In this document: positions 52,902 through 63,690 of the stretch, one piece after another
Numbering within the stretch: the stretch's first letter is position 1
How the letters are laid out: every line of letters starts with the position of its first letter
DNA from: Bedellia somnulentella
Lineage: Eukaryota; Arthropoda; Insecta; Lepidoptera; Bedelliidae
DNA: 64,000 nt
Reading direction: 5' to 3'
Assembly: GCA_963576735.1 (NCBI GenBank)
Contig: OY755177.1
Coordinates: forward strand, 8,804,001-8,868,000
Position numbers and translations under genes: made by a program
Notes under the pieces: model-generated
The model's database searches: none
The model's input: only the letters and a program-made list of their open reading frames with translations
What the model was told of the DNA's origin: nothing

Positions 52902-53153
52902 CTATTTGAAATGTCTTTGCTATTATCGTTTATTAATTTTTAGTTATGTGTCGTATGAAATTATCATTTCATTGTATTTTTTTTTCTATTTAATTTTTTG
53001 TCAATTTGTTTAAATATATCAATTGTTTTTTTATAATGCTTATAAAATACACACATCAAAAGTGTCTAGGGATCAACATATATTTTTGCAATAACTTTTC
53101 TCCTGATTTATACTTAAATTTACATATGCAATTTACAACTTATATACTAATAT

Positions 53154-54107
53154 TTACATGTCACAATACGCGCCCCGTGTCATATCTGGTGTAAAAGTGC
53201 CTAGCACGCTTGCAGCATTGCCACGTTGTATTGCCAAAGATATTCTTTGAACCAGATAAGACATGGAGCGTGGATCTGATCCCACGTCCCTCAAGCGCCG
53301 TCCAATGCTCCGGACAAGCTCCCGCGCCTCGTCACACCACGCGCCGCTCACCTCGACCGCAAACGGCCCGAACAAGTACGTGTCCTTCAGAGCCAAGTAC
53401 TTCGCGTGCTTCTGATCAGCTGCCCACTCCGCTGCGGCACGTGGGGCTCTCGTGGCTCTGGGCAGGTGGGATGCTGCGTATGTACTGACGCAGGTGGCGT
53501 CCCACACGAGGCATCGTCCCTTCTCCCACGGAATGAGAGTGAGTCCATCCGGACGTTTACCATCTGTCCTCAGCAATCCGGGAGGCTCCAGCGCACACGG
53601 CACTCCGGCGGAAACAAGTGCACGGCGGAGCACATCATTCAGCATGTGATGACGTGGAAACCGACCAGCTGACTTAGCGCAGCTTAACCCGTGGTGCCCA
53701 CGAACATCAACTGCTGCCCCGCACCTGCATCGGTGTGCATCGCATACGATGCCTCCGAGCCGCAATGCCACTGCCACCCTTAAAGACTCATCGTCCAGGG
53801 CGGTGCCCAGTCCGGGTGAAGGTAGAGCTTTCAACCAGGCACCGGATTCAGGTAGGCCTGCAGCTTTTAGGCGAGCAACATCTGGCCCAGTAGCCATCTG
53901 TAGCATGTCCGATACCCTTTTTTCGCAACACGGATCGTCCCACTGCCTTTGTATGTGGGGTTTCTCAGGGTGATCTACTGCGGGACATACTGACGACCAA
54001 GCTTCCTTGGCCTCCCACACAAATGGGATGTTGAGCTCGTCGCCCTGTAAACAAAGAATGTTAGCGACGACTTCAACCACCCCATGCGAGGAAGCCAAAA
54101 ATTCAAT
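53154..54107 (-). pseudogene. LINE C-terminus with restriction-like endonuclease motif, 5'-truncated
   Basis: Open for 314 codons on the minus strand, entered without a real ATG (upstream stop near 54110). The order is typical of a widespread animal retroelement protein end: SPESGAWLKALPSPGLGTALDD-like block (83-103), a C-x-C...H-x4-C finger (CRCG at 124 to SC at 140), RFPRHHMLNDVLRRAL, LEPPG at 170, KRPDGLTLIPW (181-191) and CLVWDATC (196-203), then LVQRISLAIQRGNAASVL at 282-299. Pro183-Asp184 with Asp200 form the PD...D pattern of restriction-like endonucleases, which nick target DNA. The reverse transcriptase that should precede it is absent. The region is far more GC-rich than its flanks, and the open frame suggests recent arrival. 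I cannot assign a clade safely. Confidence 0.75.
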
Positions 54108-54227
54108 TCAATCAATTGTTTTGTATATTCATGTTTATGGTTTTGTTGATTTGTTTGATATTTTTATGTATTTAAAATATATGCATGCATTATGTATATA
54201 TATATTAATAGTTCGTGCATCACCTCT

Positions 54228-54590
54228 ACTTGGCGGTGACTGAAAATCAGTGTTGTGAGGTATTAACTCACAACGAAAATGCTGAGTCATCTGCCAATTC
54301 ATTGCTACGCAGGTAATGGCTATTCTTGTGACAGGTTCTTAATAATTTTATTAAGTCATCTATATTTGGGTTCGTTTTTATTTATGTTTGTTTTTTTATT
54401 AGTTTATAACTCATGTTTTATTTTGAGATTTTTTTTATTTATTTTTGTTAACTTATTTATTTATTTTTTTTCTTTTGTTGTAAAACCAACCTTAATATTA
54501 TTTTGTTGTTATGTTTCATGTATTGTTTACCCAAGCTTAGCAATGAATAAATGTTTTTCTTTCTTTCTTTCTTTCTTTCTTTCTTTACTC
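54228..54590 (+). repeat. Retroposon 3' end with stem-loop and (TTTC)n tail
   Basis: GGTGACTGAAAATCAGTG is the counterpart of the stem-loop at 8338, with base changes that keep pairing (ACTGA/TCAGT versus GCTGG/CCAGC). It ends AGCAATGAATAAATG then (TTTC)n at about 54557-54590. Confidence 0.55.
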
Positions 54591-54599
54591 ACGAGTGTC

Positions 54600-55165
54600 A
54601 GTACACATCTAAATTATTTTATTTGTCTCCAAAGTCGGTAAATGACTTAAGATTAATTAGTAAACCAAATGTAAATGAAAATAACATATCCATCTGCTAG
54701 AAACATATATGTAGCGCAATTACAATTTATTTAACATTTTTTTAACGTCATGTCAAATCTATCAGACACATATTGTAGGGCTTTTTCTATCAATGAACAG
54801 TTTCATTATCTATAAGAAAAAATCTTCGCTTTTCTATTTCAATAGCAAAGTCTCATAATCATAAATACTAATTTGATGATTTGTTGATGTTTTTTGCCTG
54901 TATTTGTTTCTGTGGACGTCAGTATCTCTTAATTGCAGTTGATCAATGATAGAAAATATAATTGTACCAAAACCGTTTAAAAAGTTTTTTATCTAAGAAA
55001 ATAGTTTTATAGTAGCATAAAAACTTTTGTAATAATCTAACACAAAGTTACTGGGCCTAATGGTTTTGCTAAGTATTAACCATAATAACTAAATGCATAA
55101 ATGCTTTCGTTTTCACATAAATACTAGCATAACCTAATATGGCAGCAAGATAACTTAGCACAATG
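54600..55165. other. AT-rich region, no gene seen
   Basis: Nothing supportable. Confidence 0.35.
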
Positions 55166-55171
55166 ATAAAA

Positions 55172-55860
55172 ATGTCGCAGAATGATTTGATGTTTATGTT
55201 TTTTGTAAAAAACCTAGGGATTTTGCAATAACACGGATAATTAGACAACGGTGATAATATTTTATAACCTTACTAGGTTTTTTAGTGAAAATACTAGTTG
55301 GTTCAGCATGATTGCGAAAAGAAATGTCAGTTTTTATGGATACTGAACACTGATTGGTCGATTGCAGTGCCCCATAAACACGTCATCTCTGATTGGTTGT
55401 TAATTATGACTCCATTACCTCCTCAATACTACAATTTAAGACGTACTTACTTTATTGCTCCTACCTACATTGGCGACGACGTCCGTCTTCTTCAGGTGTC
55501 TTCTCGGTCTGAAGGTTGCGGGTTTGATCCCCGCTGAGAGTAATATTTATATGTCGAGCATTCATTAAGATTGTTTCTTAGTCTTGGATGAAAGTCTTAC
55601 TTATTTTGGGCTTAACTTAATTTAATCTATATAAGCTGTCTCAATACTACAATGACGAACCAATCAGAATAGGAATAGGCGAACAATCTGAAATCAGCCA
55701 ATCAGCATGAAAGATGTACAATCTTACTAAAACAACAAGTTTTTTCACAAAAAACCTAGTAAGATTATAATATATTATTACCGTTGTCTAATTATCCGTG
55801 ATTTTGCAAAATCCCTAGGTTTTTTGCAAAAAACCTAAACATCAAATCATCCTACGACAT
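55172..55860. mobile_element. Non-autonomous DNA element with about 130-bp TIRs
   Basis: Arms 55172-55300 and 55731-55860 are reverse complements at high but imperfect identity. Shared blocks are TGATTTGATGTTTA, AAAAACCTAGGGATTTTGCA, CACGGATAATTAGACAACGG and CTTACTAGGTTTTTT. Inside the arms are small palindromes (AGGTTTTTTGCAAAAAACCT at the right end). The 430-bp centre has no transposase. It holds a tRNA-like B-box GGGTTTGATCCCCGC near 55518-55533. No target duplication is obvious. Confidence 0.75.
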
Positions 55861-56562
55861 AGACATGATGAAATATAAAGATATATGTTTATTTTTGCAT
55901 CTTTTGTGTAATCTGCCGTTCCTAAACCTGTTGTAAACTAAAAGTAGAAATCGAATCAATAGCTAAATTTCAAATACTTCATCAAATTGTTATGTTCGAA
56001 TTACATCATGACAAAATACAAATACGCAACAGTATCCAAAACAACAAATTATGCTACAACCATTCTAACAAGGTAAATAAGCAATACGATATATGTGAGC
56101 AATCGTGCTCCCTATTATAAGCCGTCACTAACAGGTTATTTTGCTCTATAAACAAAAGCAAAGGCCTTTTGTTTATAGAGCTTATAATTTGAATGATTGA
56201 TAATTATCACTCAAACAAACTTGCAACAGTTAATCAATTACTTTGTAAGCTCCCTTTGTATTTGCATATGACATAGAAATGAAGATATGAGCTATTGCTA
56301 CTCGTATGAAAAGCCATGCCATTTTAATAATAGCTTTTCAAAACACTTGAGTTTTAACGTAGCGAAAGATTTATTCATTGTAAATGTGGATGCAGCGATT
56401 CAGAAGATATGAGGTAATAAATAAAATTTTATGCATACAAGCTACGTGCGAAAAACATAACCCATTCGTGTCGGTCGAGGTTGAATAAATCATAATTTGT
56501 AGTTAGATATTTTATATAATTTAATTTATGAAAATTATACAAAGACAATTATTTGAAATCGG
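55861..56562. other. AT-rich region containing one perfect hairpin
   Basis: Apart from the hairpin at 56143-56181 nothing is recognised. Confidence 0.4.
56143..56181. repeat. Perfect 16-bp-stem hairpin
   Basis: GCTCTATAAACAAAAG (56143-56158) and CTTTTGTTTATAGAGC (56166-56181) around a 7-base loop. Confidence 0.85.
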
Positions 56563-56939
56563 TAGTCAGGAATCCGGCACCTTCTCTGGCACCACGACAA
56601 TGCGGCGCCGCACACGTCTGCCAGAACACTAGACTTTTTCAACTCGAAAAATGTGTCAATTCTCCCTCACCCGCCATATTCCCCTGACCTAGCGCCTTGT
56701 GATTTTTACTTGTTTCCAAAAATCTAAGAAAAACTAAAGGGGAAGAGGTTTGAAACCAAAGAAGATGCGCTGGTTGCCTATAATTTCGAGATTTCTGAGG
56801 TATCTAAAGAAGAGTGGTCACAGGTATTTTCCAATTGGTTCAGACGTATGGAAAAGTGTATACGTGCTCAGGGTGAATACTTTGAAAAGATCGATACTTG
56901 TAATAAAGAATAAATTTTATAATTTTTGAGTATCCCTCG
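56563..56939 (+). pseudogene. mariner copy 2, 5'-truncated transposase end
   Basis: Same family as 15157-16468, opposite strand. The frame runs from CACGACAATGCG (second catalytic Asp) through SILPHPPYSPDLAPCD (third Asp, 34 residues between) to an in-frame TAA inside KIxEKL. It ends at WFRRMEKCIRAQGEYFEK. The right terminus TTTTTGAGTATCCCTCG has lost about 18 bases of the inverted repeat seen at 15160-15178. Dead copy, but it supplies the frame missing from copy 1. Confidence 0.88.
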
Positions 56940-56944
56940 TATAA

Positions 56945-57410
56945 AACCGCCGGTTTGCATTTGGCGCCATATGTCATTCAATATGGCTAGCCATAATGTA
57001 TAAAAGCGAGAGATTAGCCGCCACTTTGAAAGTTTTTAGTTCAAATTCTTAACACTTGTAGTGCTACCTGACATAACAACAAAAGTGGCGAGTGGGTTGT
57101 TAAATTGTGAAGTTTTGAGTTAATTTGAGAGTGAACAGTGACTTTGAGAAATAATTTCAATACAGATTTAAAATACAGATAATGCATTAAAAGTGTGTAC
57201 TCGTTTTATGCATAACCTAGCCTAACCTAGCTAAATGTGACCTAGCTTTTCTTCCCCTGCAAAGGGCTTTCGCCCCCCGACCCACCCAAGCAAAACTTCA
57301 TTTTTTTATGATGACTAATCATTATAATTTTAAATGGTATGTGAAATATTTTCTGACTTCCGATGATGGGAGTTAAAAAAATTATATAAGAAAAAGCGCA
57401 CCCGAGTATA
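56945..57410. other. Spacer, no gene seen
   Basis: Mixed AT-rich sequence without recognised repeats. Confidence 0.35.
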
Positions 57411-57412
57411 AG

Positions 57413-57566
57413 TACGATGCGGCTAAACGTGGGCCGCCTTATTGAAGAACGTATCGCAATAACAAACCGGCTAATGCTTGAACAGCCGCATTACAAAACG
57501 GCGCTGTTTTAGAAAACGGCTAGCCGTAATGTAAAACGGCGGATTATACAATCCGCCTGCGACACA
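57413..57566. repeat. GCCG-palindrome-rich element, possible relative of the 31.1/35.8-kb arms
   Basis: Repeated GCGGCTAAACG, AACCGGCTAATG, AAAACGGCTAGCCGTA and AAAACGGCGGATT motifs. Its reverse complement begins TATGTGTCGCAGGCGGATT, similar to TATATGTCGCAGCCAAC at 31100. Confidence 0.45.
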
Positions 57567-57591
57567 TACATACATTCTTATACTCACGCAA

Positions 57592-58850
57592 TCCATACTA
57601 ATATTATGAGTTTGTTTGTTTATTTGTTTGTTCCGCTTTCACGCCGCAACTACTGAACCGATTGCTTTGAAATTTTGTAAAGGTATAGTTAGAAGCTTGA
57701 ATTAAATAATAGGGTACTTTTTATCCCGACAAAAATGGTGGTGTCGTTTAAAACAAAGTAATATATTGCAAACTAATATAAAGATGTAAATTTCGAAGCT
57801 AAATGATACGATGTTGAATCCTCGAAAATGAGGAATTCGCAAGGGTTCCCACAGGAGCATCAAAAAACCATAACTCATATATGGCTCAACATCTTGCAGA
57901 GATTATTTTTTTCATCTATGGACTTTACATCAGACTCTTCGTTTTGGAAATATTAAGGAGTTTCATCAATTTTACATTTAAATGACTAATATAAAATAAG
58001 GCGTAACAAAAATTTGACACCGCCGGTAACTTCCCCGTGGCGTAGCGGTATAACTAACTACTATGAATATTTAATTAGAACTATTATGAATTAATCGTTT
58101 TGGGTGCGTATTATTTTTTTGTTTTGTTAGCTAAGAATAGCAGTATATACAATACTAGCAAGCACTATCCCTTTTTTTCAGCGATTATTTTAAATGGAAA
58201 TCAACCACTTACCATCCCCATATTCCCGAGCAATCGCTGCAAGCTCTCCCACTATCATCAACAGTCAGTGTAGGGGGCAGCACCGGGCCGTCGTCGAAGC
58301 GCTAAACTACTATTCGTATTTGTACTTACTAAGATATTCTCATTTTTGAACATAGAAACTTAGTGCAAAATGGTTTGTTTTACATTCTTATGAACAATTA
58401 AAAAGGAAATTTTTGGAACTCAACCCCTAAGCGGATGATATAGCAAATGAAAGTTAAATATAGATATTTTTGTCATTTTTGTGTCTAGAAACATAAAACT
58501 TGGTACGATTGAATTTATGAAACTCATCTATCAATCATTCATGAGTATATACTAACGGCCCTAAATTCGGCAAAAGGGTAGCCATAGCTTCAGAGATAGT
58601 AATTCTTCATCCACTTTTGAAAATAGATTGGGGAAAAGGTAGTTACATAAAGGTTGTTAGCGATGGTTCACCAACTGCATCGCCCAACAATCACTTAAAA
58701 AGCCTCAATGTCTTTTATATCCTTTACAACGCCCGCGGGAATATAAATATAAAAAAAAAAACAGATATTTAGATAGTGTTTCGGTATTTTGGATCTAAAC
58801 CGGATGCAAAAAATGAAGTGCACGCGGACGAAGTCGCGGGCAAAAAGCTA
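57592..58850 (+). mobile_element. Non-autonomous Helitron-type element with nested S2
   Basis: Begins TCCATACTAATATTATGAG after host A, with GTTTGTTTATTTGTTTG and CTACTGAACCGATTGCTTTG. Ends CACGCGGACGAAGTCGCGGGC then AAAAAGCTA, the Helitron 3' hairpin and CTAR-like end. No Rep/helicase frame. An S2 copy (58535-58740) lies near its 3' end. Confidence 0.7.
58535..58740 (-). repeat. Family S2 repeat inside the Helitron
   Basis: TCATGAGTATATACTAACGG, GGTAGCCATAGCTTCAG, ATTGGGGAAAAGGTAG and CATCGCCCAACAATCAC. Diverged. Confidence 0.7.
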
Positions 58851-59339
58851 TTTTATATATAATTATCATCCGTGAAAGTATAATTTTTGAAGTATTTTTT
58901 TTTCTATATAAAAAAATATAATAAGCAGGCCCATTGGTAATAATATTAAACACACTAACACAGTGCTTAGTTTTTTTATATGAATATTTATATTTTGTCT
59001 CCAACCATCACTGGTTGTTATTGTAAGTCCCTCACAGCTGAAAACTCGAACGTCAGCTTTGTACATACCTATATATATACTATATATGATACAACGTACA
59101 CTCCTTTGATATTCCTGTTCTACGAAGCATCTAAGTAACTTAGCATCCGAGGATTTAACACAGTCCGGATACTCAGAAAACTGATAAAGCACTTAGTAAA
59201 ACAATCAAGACGACTCAAAGTCTTAATGAAACACTGAACTCAGGAATAGACATTTAGACGTAATTTTTAGGTTCGGTTTTTTTAACATTTGAACTACAAG
59301 TAGATTAGACGAAGACGACATCGACCAAACTCTTACCAA
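58851..59339. other. Spacer
   Basis: Short frames only. Confidence 0.35.
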
Positions 59340-59480
59340 GTAAATCGGGAGTTGGGCTTAAAGCTTGAATCTTGGTGGATTGCCTTTGAATTGACTTCTT
59401 CCTAACTTCCAAATGTGGCTGAGAAGTTTCTAGCTCTGAAGCTCCGACTGCCCCTTTTTGGGATTCATGGTCGTGAGTAT
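59340..59480 (+). repeat. Family S2 repeat, 3' half
   Basis: CTAACTTCCAAATGTGGCTG, AGCTCTGAAGCTCCGACTGC and GGTCGTGAGTATATGG. Confidence 0.55.
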
Positions 59481-59589
59481 ATGGATATTTATTAACAAAA
59501 TTCATTTTTCTATAATGATTGCATGTCTCAACTTCTAAATATTGAACACTTTTATTATATGTGAAAAAACCATAGCTTTATTACATTGC

Positions 59590-59720
59590 CTCTTTTATTG
59601 CGTGTTCCTCCATATCCGCAATTCGGCGTTTTACTTCCGTTGAAATGTACTTTTGAATCTCAGTTGAATACATTTGACTACACCCCTTATTGGGATTATA
59701 TTCGTGAGTATAGACAAAGA
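59590..59720 (+). repeat. Family S2 repeat, very worn
   Basis: Only CACCCCTTATTGGGATTATA and TTCGTGAGTATAG remain clear. Confidence 0.35.
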
Positions 59721-59994
59721 TATATCTGAAAATGACTGAACCCTAAAATGATTGATGTTTGTACGAGTATTGCATATTGAGGACTAAGTTGTTGTACTGA
59801 TCATTGTTATTTTAAGCACATTGCATTCTGGAATATATCATTTTCCCAATTGTTTAGCTCAATATTAAATAAAATTGTTTAAGAAACGAGAAATATAAGA
59901 ATATTTTATTTGTATTTTTTTAATACTCTATGTAATGTAATTAACTTACATTGTCATTATCAAAAATAATGGATTATAAAGCGGCTCAACAATA

Positions 59995-60076
59995 AAACTA
60001 GGCGCGACCCGGTATTTGAACCCTCATAGTCTGCATGATAAGCGGTGCGGTGTTTTACCCACAGAGCTATCACACT
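59995..60076 (-). repeat. Family S1-type tRNA-like head
   Basis: In minus sense: GATAGCTCTGTGGGTAAAAC (A-box) and GAGGGTTCAAATACC (B-box), then GGTCGCGCCTAG. No S1 body follows. Confidence 0.6.
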
Positions 60077-60349
60077 TTATATGTTTTTGAGTATTACGTA
60101 TTTTATCACTTATTGCGCAATTGCGTAAGCTATACAGTTGTATAATAAATTGCTGTGACTTTCAACCTTTCGTTGCAACTTAGAAAAAGCTGTGTTAAAT
60201 CTAAAATTATATAATCTCAAAACTAGATAGCTCAGTGCAATGCCCAGCTTAAGAGGCATGAAATTAAACCTTCACAAAATATTCATCTCAGTATCGTTTG
60301 TATAATCGTGAAAGATGGGGTGTAAAAAAATATATTGTTAAAAAATATG

Positions 60350-60600
60350 TTTTTTTTAAATGTTTTGGCATATAGAGAAAGGACGGTAATGTCAGTAGAC
60401 GATGACCACAGAGAATCTGATCTGATCATTCAGATCACAAAGATAATATACTTAAAAAGGCAGGCGTCCGAAGTTTGTAAAATAAAGGGAATCAATGTAA
60501 GATTTATTAATGTAAATATTCGAGAGATTTGCCACGATATGGCACAATGTGGCGATCGATTATCTGTCTACCACAAACGCGTGAGTATATGTATGTATGT
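60350..60600 (+). repeat. LINE family L-A, diverged 3' fragment
   Basis: GGCATATAGAGAAAGGACGG, AGGCAGGCGTCCGAAG, AATGTGGCGATCGATTATC and GCGTGAGTATATGTATGTAT. Frame broken. Confidence 0.6.
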
Positions 60601-61380
60601 ATTATGTGAAATATTATTTGGTGTTCTGATATCAAGAAAACAGCTATGAGCAACAGGTAGTAACCTATAACTTATAACCCCTGTCAAACTTTCGGGATAC
60701 GACGCATGTTTGAAAACTTTAGAATAAAAATGACTACCAAATTTTCTTTCAATTTAAGTATTCAAAATCTATTTTATTGTGTCTTTGTATCAATATTGCA
60801 AGTATTACAGATGAACTCTAACTGAGCTTCGTGAAACACTAGCCAGTCTGTTGCGCCGCTGCCGCTTCAGCGCTTTAGAATATATTCGCAGAGCAAATTG
60901 AATTCCTAAAATTTATTTTGCTTAAGATGTTGAATATCCCCCTGAACACATGTATGCATACCACCAGGTTGAAATATTGTTGTCAGATACACTATTTGGC
61001 ACTCAAACAAAAAAGTAAAGAAATGTTTTCTCACAGCTGAGTTTTTTTTCATTATTAATAAACAAATATGCTTCAGAAAATAAAATAAATAATTTTATGA
61101 CTCAAAGGTCTTCTAAATGATGGGAAAATTTCATTTATTTATATTTCAAATAATGTTGCAGAAACTCTCATTTCAAACTTCGAAAGGCAGTAAATATATG
61201 ATGGTAGCTTTTTGAATTTTTAATAATGTTTATAGTATCAAAAATGTTGGGTTGCTTAAAATCAATTGAGAAAGTAATGACTTTTATGAACTCTCTGTCA
61301 CAAAATGAGTCAACCTTATCTTAATAAAATTAATTATATCACCTTCTCATCACTATAGTAATGTTCAATTTAAAATAAAA
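60601..61380. other. AT-rich region, no gene seen
   Basis: A small GC-rich spot at 60850-60880 only. Confidence 0.35.
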
Positions 61381-61385
61381 CTTAC

Positions 61386-61494
61386 CTTACAAGTGGAATA
61401 CACTAAAACAAAAATAAAAAATACACATCAACACTATATTAACACCAATTAATTTCACTAAGAAATCACTACTAATCCGAAGTTACTTTTTATA
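61386..61494 (-). promoter_or_regulatory. Possible core promoter and 5' exon with splice donor
   Basis: In minus sense TATAAAAAG (61494-61486) is followed about 28 bases later by TAGTAGTGATTTC, a plausible start. Then come some 80 bases and TTGTAAG next to GTAAGTTTT (donor at 61386/61385). This layout suits an insect TATA promoter and untranslated first exon, but no downstream exon is identified. Confidence 0.25.
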
Positions 61495-61499
61495 ATACT

Positions 61500-61859
61500 G
61501 CTCACTAATAAATAAATACAATACTTCTAAACATTTGTAAAGCAAAAAGAATTTTCGAAGGAAGTTAAATATATTTGAAAAGTTCCCGAGCAAGCAGTGA
61601 GAAACTGTTTCAAGAGCTGTCGCGGCTCAGCCTTGTGGAACGCTGAAGTGCTCAAACGTACTGACGGAGCGACGCGTTTGACGACAAGCTCCACGGCAAG
61701 TTCTACCGAGATCTCTAGTTTGATAAGGAAACACATGATGCGAAATTATATTATATACACATAAACAAGCTTGGTAGCTCAGATGCAGAAGTACATAGTT
61801 TCGTTAAGTGGGTCTACATCATATCTTATTTTAGGTAAATAATATATGATATAATCATG
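61500..61859. other. Spacer with GC-richer spot
   Basis: A 69-codon minus frame at 61527-61736 is GC-richer than its flanks but has no motif. Confidence 0.3.
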
Positions 61860-61935
61860 GTGGTTAATGGTGAGGGAAAATTCGTGTAGAAGAAAGACAC
61901 TTGGGGAAGTTTAGTGGGGAAAAGGTGGCTAAATA
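61860..61935 (+). repeat. Small S1 and S2 remnants
   Basis: GGTGGTTAATGGTGAGGGAAAA is S1-like; AAGTTTAGTGGGGAAAAGGTGG is S2-like. Confidence 0.4.
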
Positions 61936-61981
61936 AAAAAAGTGCCAGAATGTATTCTGGGTTGACTTTTTATGTTATTTA

Positions 61982-62305
61982 AATCTTTTTGTTCATGAAA
62001 ACCTCATGTGGGGATTATTACTAATAAATAAAGAATAAATAAAGGGAAGAAAAATTTCGACACAGGCGGGATTCGAACCCGCGACCTCGGGTATACGCCC
62101 CCGTCGCTCTTGCCAATTGAGCTACCGTGTCAATGGCTGCCAGCGCGAAATTCTTCTTTCCTTTATTTCCTTTACACGTTTTAGTAGTGTTTGCGTTTCC
62201 TACCTCCGAATTTTTTACTAATTCGGGGGCGTATACCCGAGGTCGCGGGTTCGAATCCCGCCTGTGTCGAATTTTTTCTTTTCTTTATTTATTCTTTATT
62301 TGTTA
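61982..62305 (-). mobile_element. Family S3 inverted-dimer tRNA SINE, copy C
   Basis: Flanked by an 18-bp duplication with one mismatch, GACTTTTTATGTTATTTA (61964-61981) and GACTTTTTATGTTGTTTA (62306-62323). On the plus strand: end module CATGAAAACCTCATGTGGGG, arm, full tRNA-like segment on the minus strand (about 62057-62132), centre, partial tRNA-like segment on the plus strand (62224-62270), opposite arm. The full tRNA-like part is next to the end module, opposite to copy A, and the centre is likewise reversed. Confidence 0.82.
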
Positions 62306-62554
62306 GACTTTTTATGTTGTTTATGAGAAGTCACAAGCCGTCAAGAAATCCGTTATGTTTTGATATATATTTATTTAAGTTCTAGAAATATGACTAATCC
62401 CTAAATGTAAGTGCAGTGACATAAGTGTCATACTGCCAACTTTTATTTCTCATGTTATGCAAAAACGTATGTTAGAAATTTTGAAAACGAAGCATGAATT
62501 GTGAGAGCTAAAGGGTGATTTAACTAGTTTAAACCTTCAACAATAGATTTTTAC

Positions 62555-62645
62555 ATACAGACATACATATACTCACGATTTCCCTAGAAGGGGTAGCCAG
62601 AGCTAAGGAATTATAAATTCCTCAGCCACATTTGGAAGTTGAGTA
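62555..62645 (-). repeat. Family S2 repeat, 3' third
   Basis: ACATACATATACTCACG, GAAGGGGTAGCCAGAGC and CCTCAGCCACATTTGGAAG. Confidence 0.7.
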
Positions 62646-62649
62646 ATAT

Positions 62650-63310
62650 ATTTTAAAATACTTTGTTTGAATAAAATACTATGTGACGGTCTATTATTTT
62701 TATAATTGAGCGAGTACCGCACAAGACAGCTAAAATAGGACCCAAATTCTAAGACTTTGCTGTTTATTACTCTGTCCGTTATTGGACTGTATCTCCTTGA
62801 ACCGTGATGGTAGTTCGATAAATTTATATAGTTGGCCATTTTGTATTTCGATGGCTACAAGAACAAAAACATGCTTATTTTTGCACGATATTAAAGATAT
62901 GACTTTGTAGCGAAATGATAGAATGGTTTAGAACCCTTCGTGCGCGAGGCGACTCGCACTGTATCGGTTTCAAACTTTTAAGCTTTAAATTATATATCAA
63001 CCCAATTGAGTAGATGTACCAGAGTACAAACAAAAATTAGTTTTCATCTTATGAATAACAATATAAGTAATTTGCTACTTACTAGGTCGAGACTCGTTAT
63101 TTTACTTCATTCGGAGCCCTCATTTTTTTGCATAAACATGTGCTTAGAGTACCCACGCCCGCCGCGCTTTCGTCATAAAGATTCTTCAATTTATTTATTG
63201 GTTTTTCATTACAATAAAGAAAACCTTCACGGGTTGGTGGAAATGTATATAGCTTAAAATTGTGACGTTGGTTTTTATTGTGATTATCTTATGTTAGTTA
63301 TTATTATATA
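62650..63310. other. No recognised gene
   Basis: Frames at 62603-62839 and 63006-63257 are motif-free. Confidence 0.35.
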
Positions 63311-63314
63311 TTAT

Positions 63315-63440
63315 TACTAGATACATGCATACATACTGACGCCGACATATACAGATACTATTGATCGCCACATTGTACGATCCTGAAACACCTCTGTAGC
63401 TTGGTTTACATACATCAATCTTTACATACATGCTCTTTTA
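63315..63440 (-). repeat. LINE family L-A, diverged 3' fragment
   Basis: CATACTGACGCCGACATATAC, then CTATTGATCGCCACATTGTA, CGATCCTGAAACACCTCTG and TACATGCTCTTTTATTC. Confidence 0.6.
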
Positions 63441-63589
63441 TTCTTTTATTAATTCAAAACATGCAGCGACCCAAAACCTAAAGGCACGTGTGTGCGTACA
63501 TGAGAGGATGTGTGCGTGACATTAGTAAAGCGCATTACTGGTATGCCCTATTAGTATTAGTGGTCTCGACCATCTCGTTATTATTATTG

Positions 63590-63690
63590 CCGTGTAGTGC
63601 CGGTTTAGAACGTCGCTACCCCTTTCTACCCACGGGTGTCGTAAGAGGCGACTAAGGGTCAATACCCAAGCCCCAATGGGCTTTTTATTG
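63590..63690 (+). repeat. Family S2 repeat, 5' end
   Basis: TGCCGTGTAGTGCCGGTTTAG, CTACCCACGGGTGTCGTAAG and AGGCGACTAAGGGT. It breaks off after a CCCCAATGGGC spot. Confidence 0.7.

Noticed and set aside
60215..60262. Another tRNA-like SINE head (GATAGCTCAGTGCAATGCCC)
   Set aside because: The A-box-like part is fair but the B-box (GAAATTAAACC) is poor and no SINE body follows.
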